Assembly (NCBI GenBank): GCA_027575765.1
Contig: JANBPT010000046.1
Location: 1-64,000, forward strand
Length of the DNA: 64,000 bases
Source: Tieghemiomyces parasiticus
Taxonomy: Eukaryota; Kickxellomycota; Dimargaritomycetes; Dimargaritales; Dimargaritaceae
Direction: 5' to 3'
Shown: piece after piece, positions 56,779 through 64,000 of the stretch
Layout: every line of letters starts with the position of its first letter
How positions within the stretch are numbered: position 1 is the first letter of the stretch
The notes under the pieces: generated by a model
The model's database searches: none
What the model saw: the letters and a program-made list of their open reading frames with translations, nothing else
Told to the model about the DNA's origin: nothing
Translations under genes and position numbers: made by a program

Positions 56779-57256
56779 TGTGAAGCCAAGCATGGCTTCT
56801 CCCTTTGAGGAGCTGTAATAGGCCGTGCCTATACAACCATCAAAAGAAACAAAAGAAAAGAGACCAGGCAACCTCTGGGAGAGGCCCGGAAGAGACGGGG
56901 GACCAGCCAGGTCCTCCACCAATTAGCGCAAATCATTCATCATAGTCATAGTATATAAGCCGGGCCCAAGTATGCAACACAGGGCCCGGCAGCTTATTTC
57001 CCAATTTCTGTCCCATAGTGCCATCCGTTGGCACTATTCCGTTAGTAAAGTCTAGTACCAATATTCTCTTAAGCTCGCTTGTTGGTAAACGTCTAAAAAT
57101 TTTATTTGAGGTTTTCTCCGTCAATAGTTAACCTACCGAACTTTGCGTTACAGATTCGGACAGCCCTGGTCCGACTGTATCTTCCTGAATTCTCCACTTC
57201 GACCCGGAGGTTCTTTTGAAAGCGAGACCAGCTTCCAGATACCGGTCCGCTTTACA
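56779..57256 (+). mobile_element. Solo LTR, family A copy 2 (478 bp)
   Basis: Starts TGTGAAGCC and ends CGCTTTACA. It has exactly the same length as 37028-37505 and is similar throughout. TATATAAG at 56952-56959 and a hairpin at 56958-56994. It lies between two family B copies, with AAA(T) at each edge, so it most likely inserted at the junction of a pre-existing B-B pair. Confidence 0.82.
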
Positions 57257-57260
57257 AAAT

Positions 57261-57600
57261 CGTGGAGCCGACACTTACTTTGTCTTATAAATAAATCTAG
57301 CGGGCTCGTCAATACCCCAAAAGCCTATATGACCTCCAATCTCATTTAGTGGGAAAGGCCGCTCTAGGTTTAAAGTTACGGATGATATGCAGGTGAATGT
57401 AGATCGTTCCCCCGCACCTGAATATAAGAAGCGAGCCTGCGCGTGAAAGATAGGGCTCGCCAGTTAGTTTTATTTTTTTTGTTCGGTTCCGCCTGATTTA
57501 TTCCCTTTTTTTATCATAGTTAATTGGGACACCGTTGCGGTCCCATACTGTTTACGTTTTTGCTAAAGTAAACAAGCCGTTATCCACCCCGTCACAATTA
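57261..57600 (+). mobile_element. Solo LTR, family B copy 3, 3'-truncated
   Basis: Begins CGTGGAGCCGAC, two changes from the family B start, preceded by AAAT. Similar to copies 1 and 2 through the hairpin (57432-57459; CGAGCCT...GGGCTCG, one G-T pair) and the ATACTGTTTAC segment. Similarity fades near 57600 and the GCACCACA end is missing. The end coordinate is approximate. Confidence 0.7.
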
Positions 57601-60156
57601 CTTCGTAATTCTGGAGGAATATCAAGAATCGTGTTAGATATGGTGTTAAAAGTAAGGAAAGTGGGTTAATATCAGTTTATGTATAGGAGAGGTTCTGGCT
57701 TTTTGTATTCGGAAGATGACGCTTAATAGGCGAGCAAGGATGGAGATGACAGCAATTGGATATCCCTTTGATGAAGTGACAGGTCTGGTATCCATCACTT
57801 GGCATCGGAACCAAGGGGTTATCCCAACCTGATGAACGGAAGTATAATCGATTGACTAACACTAAATATAGAAATGAAGATAGAGGTGTTTTAGACCCCG
57901 CGCACAACACACAGTCTGGATCGGTCCACAATGGCATCGTTAATGGTAAAAAGTAAGAAAATGGGGCCTAAATTGAATGAAATATCGAAACGGGTCGCAA
58001 TCTGTCGTTTTATTGAAGAGACATGCCAGGCCTATATATACTCGTTTAGAAGACGAGCATAGAATGATAGGTGAGCTTATGAAGTAATGGTTGTGGCGGA
58101 AAGGAATAGACTCAGGTGGCTGCCACTTTTAAATAAGTGACAGCCCATATCATGTAACCTGCGGTAACGTAATCCAATGATATCTGAACCCGATAAAATT
58201 GGGAGTTAATCAAATATAAAAAGGAATGGCGTAAAAACTCCCTTTTTACGCCTCGTGCACAAAATTTTGATGATGTATCGTATGCAACAAAGTATTATTA
58301 TACTAGTCATTGATTATCACGTTATCTTCAGGTATTTTGCTTCATTGATATCTCGCCTAGTCAACCAGGGGTAAAAAACGCTGTATTATATAAACGATCA
58401 TGTAGGTACTGGAGGGGGGTGACCGTGTAACTCATAGGCTAACAAAGGGTGCCAAGCCTCGACTGGCGAGCAACAAAAAAGGAGGAGGAAGGGAATGATG
58501 TGAAGGCGATTGCCAGCTATACGGCTGGTTATATCAGTCGCTTTCGTTTAAAATCGGTATAAGCGATTTGACACCTGTATCATCAGAAGGAATGGTAGTA
58601 GTGGTATTGCTGGAAAACCCAATATCCCTGAGAGCGAGTTGGGAGATGCTTCAGTTATACAAGTTGGAAACAGTCCGTCGGGGTTAGCCACCAATGCCTT
58701 CGCATATCTCTCACCATCACCACTTACGTTTATGCATCGTCTATTTCCACTCACTCAGCTCCACCCGCACATTTCTTAACCGCCACGCAGCCTCGTTCCT
58801 CCATCACCAGCGCCCTCCTTGTCACCACCGTCCTCGCGATGATCTGTCAGGCGACCCTGACACCCATCCCGGGAAGCTTTTCAAGCGTTGGTAAATTTAT
58901 CGCTAGGCATATCCTCCCGTTCGCGGCAACTAGTGCTGTTGGCGCCGCCATAAGCTGAAAAATGAGGCAATTACAGCGGTATTTATGTACACTTGGCCTT
59001 GATGTCGGCCATGGTCGGAGTCGATGGTGGTGGACACTTACCTGCTAGGCCCGAGCTCAATAGTGATAGTATACTGCTAAAAGCTCGGCGCGAGTTGAAT
59101 GAAGGCGCTCCCCCATTGCCATCATTGGATTAGAAGGTCCTTAGTCGTACTTAATCTTCCTCCTCCTACGATTTTGGCACCTTCCTCATGTGGTTTCCAA
59201 CCTGCGCCCACGGTCCTAGCATCTCTACCTACTACGTGTAACTATTGGTTTACAAAAATATAGCAATCTACTCATCCTTACCGGGACTCAAAATCATTTT
59301 ATTGGCCGCTTGCGACTCCTGCCGAATTAGTTACGACAGGTGACGCCCAGCAAGCGTGTGTCGTGATATGTAGCTAGGTTTCCACTCGACTGACGAGTTA
59401 AAGTTCGCCAAATTGATGAAATCGACCGCTTTTCGGGGTGCAGAGAAAGCCGGTTTTTAGCCATAATATTTGACACCTTCTCAACGTCGAAAATGTTTGG
59501 TGGGGCCTTAGTCCAGAGGTTCCAGTAGGATATTTTTGATTTAACTTTAACGTATTTTTCTCCGTTGGAAAACTAGGTGTGATTGTGTTGGCATTTCTTT
59601 TATCTCTATTGTCGAGTGCTGGTATAGAGGTGAGTACACCGGGCCGATTTTTACTTATCGCCATGTAGGCATGGTGGCCCGCGTATACGACATAGGGTAA
59701 CAAGGATGACCCTCTGTAGTCAAAACAAAAAAAAACCGGCAAACGCGACATGGGGTCCAAGTGGTGATGTGGAGCACTTGACGCACACTCGTCTGCCGAT
59801 ATCGCCAGTGTGCAACGATCCCCAGGCCACAAACGACCCCAGCCTCATGCGGCGGACGCAGAGTGGAGAGAGGAGCTGCCGCTCCTCCAACCGGCCAATC
59901 GTTGCCACGGGTTCCAGGTGGAGCGGTTGGTGGACTGCCACGTCGGGCCGGCTTGCGCGCCGCTGCTTGACCAAGGTACAGCGCCTTGGTCACTGCCACG
60001 GCCTTGACTTGGTTGCGGCAGGCCTCCAAGTTCCGTGGCCCACTTCCCCCCACTCGTCCGGCTGCTCATTCCCGCTCCGACTCCGCTTTTCCCCCCTCCA
60101 CTCCACTCGGCTTCCCATTTCAGCGCCGCTGCCCATCCCCTCGCAAACCCTCAGCC
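57601..60156. other. Intergenic region with a possible minus-strand LTR-like element
   Basis: 57957-58280 holds two strong hairpins (58118-58145 and 58228-58252) and, on the minus strand, TATATATA followed by AATAAA. This looks like an LTR or small element in reverse orientation; ends not defined. From 58.3 to 59.7 kb only weak open frames occur. From 59.75 kb the sequence is GC-rich and pyrimidine-rich, forming the leader of HUT1. Confidence 0.4.
58228..58252. repeat. Perfect 10-bp inverted repeat
   Basis: GGCGTAAAAA, a five-base spacer CTCCC, then TTTTTACGCC. All ten pairs match. A second, 10-of-11-pair hairpin (GGCTGCCACTT / AAGTGACAGCC) lies 83 bases to the left at 58118-58145. Confidence 0.8.
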
Positions 60157-61269
60157 ATGTACGACCTGCTCCTCTGCGTGGCAGGCATCTATGCCTGCTT
60201 CCTCAGCTGGGGGGTTCTCCAGGAACGGGTCTCCACGACGCCCTACGAGGGCCAACGTTTCCGCTACTTTATCTTCCTCAACCTCCTCCAGAGCCTTATC
60301 GGCGCCACGGTGGCCGCCGGCTACCTCCGACTCCGCGGGGAACGGCTCAGCCGTCCGCCGGCCGCGCTGCTCCGACGCTACGCCCAGGCGGCCCTCACCA
60401 ATGCGTTAGCGTCCCCGTTCGGCTACATGGCGCTCAAGCACATCGACTACCCGACCCTGACCCTCACCAAGTCTTGCAAGCTGGTTCCTGTGGTCGTCAT
60501 GAACGCCCTGTTGTACCGCCGCCGGTTCCCGTTCTACAAGTACGTGACGGTGTTTTTGGTCACGCTCGGGGTGTCCGGCTTCATGCTGCTGCAGACCGCG
60601 GGAGGTAAGGCCGGTGCTAAAGGTGCGGCGACCAGCAGCGCGTGGGGCCTCCTGCTCGTACTGGTGAACCTGCTCATGGACGGGGCGACCAATTCCACGC
60701 AGGACCAAATCTTCCACGAGTTCCGTGGGGTGACGGGCCAGCACATGATGTTCTTTATGAACGTACTGGGCGCCGCCAGCATGGCCCTGTGGTTGCTCAA
60801 CCCGTGGAACCCCGAGCTCGCGTCGGCCGTGGCCTTCACGCTGCAGTACCCGGCAGTCTGGCGGGACCTACTCCTGTTCTCCCTTTGCGGTGCCTTCGGC
60901 CAGTGCTTCATCTTTTACACCCTGTCGCGGTTTGGCTCGCTCACCCTGGTCACCGTGACCGTCACCCGTAAACTTTTCACCATGCTCCTATCGGTGTTCT
61001 GGTTCGGCCACGAACTGTCCTTTGGCCAGTGGGGGTCCGTCGCCGTCGTGTTCGCCGGAATTGGTCTCGAGGCCCTGGTCAAGCGTCGCGAGAAACTCCA
61101 GCAGATCGCGGCCGCCCCTGCTGCGAAGAAGGCCGACGTGTCGACGACTGTCAAGCCTAAGGCCCCACATGACGAAAAACTGGACGCAGCGTGGGGGACT
61201 ACTGCTGCCAAGGTTGGCCAGGACAAGCCGGGCCAGCTGCGGACCCGCCGCACTCCGCGGAAGCTGTAA
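60157..61269 (+). CDS. HUT1: UDP-galactose transporter homolog Hut1 (SLC35B1 type)
   Basis: ER-membrane nucleotide-sugar or ATP/ADP-type antiporter of the SLC35B family. Fungal Hut1 is linked to UDP-galactose uptake into the ER. Product 370 residues from ATG 60157, chosen because MYDLLLCVAGIYACFLSWG is the conserved first span; the open frame upstream is GC-rich leader. Family hallmarks are WGVLQERV after the first span, TLTKSCKLVPVVVMN then YRRRFPFYKY in the middle, LMDGATNSTQDQIF, and the late FGQCFIFYTLSRFG. About ten spans. The C-terminal 50 residues are polar and basic (ending RTPRKL), suitable for ER retention, though no canonical KKxx is present. No introns. Confidence 0.93.
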   Translation: MYDLLLCVAGIYACFLSWGVLQERVSTTPYEGQRFRYFIFLNLLQSLIGATVAAGYLRLRGERLSRPPAALLRRYAQAALTNALASPFGYMALKHIDYPTLTLTKSCKLVPVVVMNALLYRRRFPFYKYVTVFLVTLGVSGFMLLQTAGGKAGAKGAATSSAWGLLLVLVNLLMDGATNSTQDQIFHEFRGVTGQHMMFFMNVLGAASMALWLLNPWNPELASAVAFTLQYPAVWRDLLLFSLCGAFGQCFIFYTLSRFGSLTLVTVTVTRKLFTMLLSVFWFGHELSFGQWGSVAVVFAGIGLEALVKRREKLQQIAAAPAAKKADVSTTVKPKAPHDEKLDAAWGTTAAKVGQDKPGQLRTRRTPRKL

Positions 61270-61807
61270 TTCAGCTGACCAACCGCCAAACCTCCTCACC
61301 TTTGCCCATGTGTCGTCCACGGCCCCGGGTGGGCTGTTGTAGATCATTCCTTCTCTCCAGGGGTTCTTAGCTTTGTGCAGCCCCCCCTTTTCCATTTCAG
61401 CTCCCGCTGTTGCACATACTACGTAGACTTGTACATGCCATCTTCAAGACAGGGTGATTTATCTGCCATTTCGCTATTTAAAGAAGTTATGACCAAAAAG
61501 GTCCTTGAGCACCTAGTATAGCGGCTATGACGGCCACATTGCTGTGTCAGTAACTGCATAAGCCCCGGTGTGGCATGCAGCCGAGGTCTGCCTTTAATTG
61601 GTTCACCTATAATTGCGGATTGTTATCTCAACAAGCTCCAGGTTTACTGTACTTGGTGGCAGGTAGTCCGTCGGCTTCTGAGACTGCCATTGCAACTACA
61701 AGGCACTTATTCTATGCTTCAACCGGTCATTCAACAGTGCACATTTGGAAAGTGTCGCTATTGGTCCCCATTTCAACATACTATCTGCTACCCTCGTTCC
61801 TTCCGCG
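61270..61807. other. Intergenic region HUT1 to thioesterase
   Basis: 3' flank of HUT1, then promoter of the thioesterase gene. Open frames at 61570-61889 overlap its first exon in other frames and are not supported. Confidence 0.6.
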
Positions 61808-62745
61808 ATGTTGCTTGCCCATGTACGTTCCGTCTACCAAAAATCGCTGGTGTGGAATGGCTTTGACGCCGCGATCCTATCGCAGGTAAGATGGGTTGGA
61901 TAGTGTGCCGTCCTTTGGCCCGCGTGTAAACGAGTTGGATCTTTTACCTAATCTGGGTCTCATGTGGTAGTAACCCGATGGATGGCTGACGACAGCCAAG
62001 GTGCTAATCTGTGAGTACTTGACGGAGATATGCTCACTCCGACCAAGTGGACCTGCCTTACAATGGTTTACTCCTCCCGTACGTGCCCGATAGTTGCAAG
62101 TTACTAGCGCCGAGCCCGGCCGTATCACTTGCGAGATACCTGTCCAAAGGGAGAATACAGTAAGATTTGCTACCTGTTGTCCTATCGTCCACGGCCGGCA
62201 GGATTTCTGCAGCTTTTATCAAGTAACCGCCCATCCTCTGACATCCTTCCTTGGCACCCTTTCATAATCCTACTTCCCAACGATCAACAGAATCGTCTCG
62301 GCACAGCGCATGGCGGCTGGCTGGCCACCATCGTCGACGTTGCCGGCTCCTTGAGTGTGGCCAGTCACGGGTTTGACCGTTCCGGCGTATCGGCAGACAT
62401 CAATGTTTCGTACCTGGCGGCGGCCAAGCTGGGTGACACATTGAGAGTGGTAAGTCGGCAAGCAACATGGCTTAGTTTCTGTGGGAGCCTGTCTTTCTAG
62501 TGGTCCGCTTTCGTGGATAATTCGGTTACCCAAACGTGTAACTAGTCTTAATTGGAATCTGCGTCCCTCGTTTTCCTTTGCCCCCACCTGCTGAGTAGGA
62601 AGCCACCTGCCGCAAACTAGGGCGGAACTTGGCCTTCACTCAGGTAGATTTAAGAACGTCAACTGATAAGCTGGTGGCTACTGGCCGCCATACGAAATTT
62701 CTGAGCGATGAAGCACACGCTACCCGTAAGCCTATCGGAGAGTGA
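61808..62745 (+). CDS. Hotdog-fold acyl-CoA thioesterase, ACOT13/THEM2-like, four exons
   Basis: Hydrolyses fatty acyl-CoAs (PaaI/THEM2 group, often mitochondrial). Exons: 61808-61885, 62094-62159, 62291-62449, 62599-62745. All junctions are phase 0, with GTAAG donors and TAG/CAG acceptors, giving 149 residues, close to human ACOT13 size. Exon 1 carries VWNGFDAAILSQ. Exon 2 supplies the strand VTSAEPGRITCEIPV, and exon 3 begins NRLGTAHGGW, the active-site Asn and HGG motif with the following ATIVDVAGS helix. Exon 4 gives RNLAFTQVDLRTS and GRHTKFL, the last hotdog strands. Exon 2 is only 66 bases and was placed because its translation fits the family strand that precedes NxLGxxHGG. Convergent with the translin gene. 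Confidence 0.85.
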
Positions 62746-62887
62746 GCGCCAAGGGATGGTGACTCGCCCTCGAACGGATCGTAACCGAAGAAACCTTGCA
62801 GGAATGAGGTAAACATAGCTTTATATAATATACCATTTAACCATATCCGCCAGAATACTTCATTTTAGGAGCCACGGCAGTGAGACC

Positions 62888-63896
62888 CTATTTTACAAGG
62901 CCCCGCACCGACAGATTGTATACTACTTCCTCAATTTTCTTAACATCGTACTGCGAGGTAATTTTCGGTTGGATCGGGAAAGGGTAATATAACATGGGGT
63001 GTTAGAATACCGTAGGATTAGAATGACTAAGCCACCCGGCTGCTGATTCTCCTCGTAAGGACACGTACCTTGATGGAATCGAAGTGTTTGCGGATCGAGT
63101 CGTTTTTCAGGTTCAATACCTGAAAGGAGCTGAAAAGGCCCGCAACGAATTGTGAGATTTCCAGCGGTCGTTGGTAGGCCTGGTAGGTGACGGAGTTGAT
63201 GGCAAACCGAGCCTACATGCGGGGGGGGGGAGGGAAGGCGGTAAGACGAGTGCAAGAAATGAGTTAATTGACCGCTGCGGTTGCATTGACCACATGGTAG
63301 GCTGCAACAGAGGGTTTGTCCTAATTCCTTATTATAGTAATACCAAGCACCGGCATAGTGGGACTTTCACTTACCAGTTCGGACGGCAACGAGAAAATCC
63401 CGTGAAGGTACTCCTCCAACGTCAAATGGAACATGGCCACGGGCTCGTTATCGACTTTGACGGGAACACCCAGGTAGCCCTGGATCTCTTCGGGCATTAT
63501 GAGGGATTTGTGTTCGAAATACGCCAATAAAGCGGCCGCGAAAATGGCCTGCTGGACCGAGCGACTCCAGAGGTGGTTGTACCTGGGTATTGAAATGTGG
63601 TTAGGCGAGCGGGGGTGGGGTGGATCGATAGATTAGGGAGTGCCCGTTGGGTTGTTCAAAGTAGGGTAATGTTGTTTACCACCAAAGGGCTTGAATTTGC
63701 AGCCCGCCCATAGCTGTCCCCATGGCCTACCGGTAGAACTGCGCGATCGGGAAGGCAGCGCTGATACCCTGCAGATGGTCGCGCACGGGCTGGAACAGCG
63801 GTGTAGTATCCCGGATAACCGTTTGTAGGTCTAGGTGCGGGTAAGCGATCGGGGATGGGTTGAGGAACTGGATTAGATTCTGCTCTATATTGGCCG
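62888..63896 (-). CDS. TSN: Translin, 5' end beyond the window
   Basis: Single-stranded DNA/RNA-binding protein that forms octameric rings and, with TRAX, the C3PO nuclease. Visible exons on the minus strand: 63896 (or 63884)-63731, 63582-63375, 63212-63069 and 62950-62888, with introns of 148, 162 and 118 bases and consistent phases. The first visible exon ends ISAAFPIAQFYR, the second continues with YNHLWSRSVQQAIFAAALLA and ends EEYLHGIFSLPSEL. The third is ARFAINSVTYQAYQRP...VLNLKNDSIRKHFDSIK and the last YDVKKIEEVVYNLSVRG, all characteristic translin segments. No ATG precedes the first visible exon inside the window, so at least one 5' exon lies past 64000. The gene ends 143 bases from the thioesterase stop. 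Confidence 0.88.
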
Positions 63897-64000
63897 CTTA
63901 AGACCGAATGGTCCAATCGCTACTAGCTGGCTGGGTGTGACGGTATGGATCCAGTAAGTTACTGCGGCTGCGGAACTTGAAGTCAACACCGGTAGATGTG

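Noticed and set aside
62129..62500. Single long plus-strand frame across the thioesterase region
   Set aside because: Reads through two introns. The spliced four-exon model restores the family strand before the HGG motif and the C-terminal strands after it.
1..64000. CRISPR arrays, bacterial operons, riboswitches
   Set aside because: No regularly spaced repeats, and gene structure with spliceosomal introns is eukaryotic; such features are not expected and none was seen.

Overview
The window reads as nuclear DNA of a filamentous fungus. It carries a division-1 chitin synthase, a Bem1-type polarity scaffold and the fungal-type proteins Tvp18, Hut1, Rxt3 and a probable Mic12. Multi-exon genes have short spliceosomal introns (about 75-330 bases, mostly 118-205) with GT(A/G)NG(T/C) donors and (C/T)AG acceptors. 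The code is standard and four tRNA genes are scattered singly. A translin gene alongside these fungal genes, with otherwise sparse introns and long intergenic spacers, points to a non-Dikarya (early-diverging) lineage. That placement is inference, not read directly.

Layout. 1-4 kb: tRNA-Ile(AAU) and two predicted secreted proteins. 4.6-14.2 kb: chitin synthase and BEM1, both on the minus strand, separated by a 4.7 kb spacer in which I find no convincing gene. 14.2-18.1 kb: a second long spacer upstream of BEM1. 18.1-25 kb: a small coiled-coil protein, SWT1 (PIN-domain RNase), TVP18 (two exons) and an SLC35C2-like transporter. 27.8-30.2 kb: a PhoD-like phosphatase with a proline/glycine-rich N-terminus. 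32.5-33.6 kb: a decayed F-box-like gene. 34-35.6 kb: a nuclear protein with a Myb/SANT-like N-terminus. 36.4-40 kb: an AT-richer block with a second identical tRNA-Ile and a 478-base solo LTR. 40.2-49.5 kb: a type I membrane protein with a PPxY motif, a mitochondrial glutamate-type carrier and a six-exon CLC transporter. 51-55 kb: tRNA-Thr(AGU), RXT3 and a two-exon Mic12-like gene. 55.9-57.6 kb: tRNA-Asp(GUC) followed 13 bases upstream of its 5' end by four abutting solo LTRs of two families. 60.1-64 kb: HUT1, a four-exon ACOT13/THEM2-like thioesterase and a translin gene that runs off the window.

Functional themes are cell-wall growth and polarity (chitin synthase, Bem1), Golgi/ER/endosome traffic and transport (Tvp18, Hut1, the SLC35C2-like protein, CLC), mitochondria (carrier, Mic12-like, thioesterase) and RNA/chromatin control (Swt1, Rxt3, translin). 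They do not form an obvious cluster. The points most worth a second look are a glutamine at the conserved proton-glutamate position of the CLC protein, and the LTR array stacked at a tRNA gene. The array's members share short inverted termini, an 'aaat' junction and a promoter-proximal hairpin with a compensatory base change.
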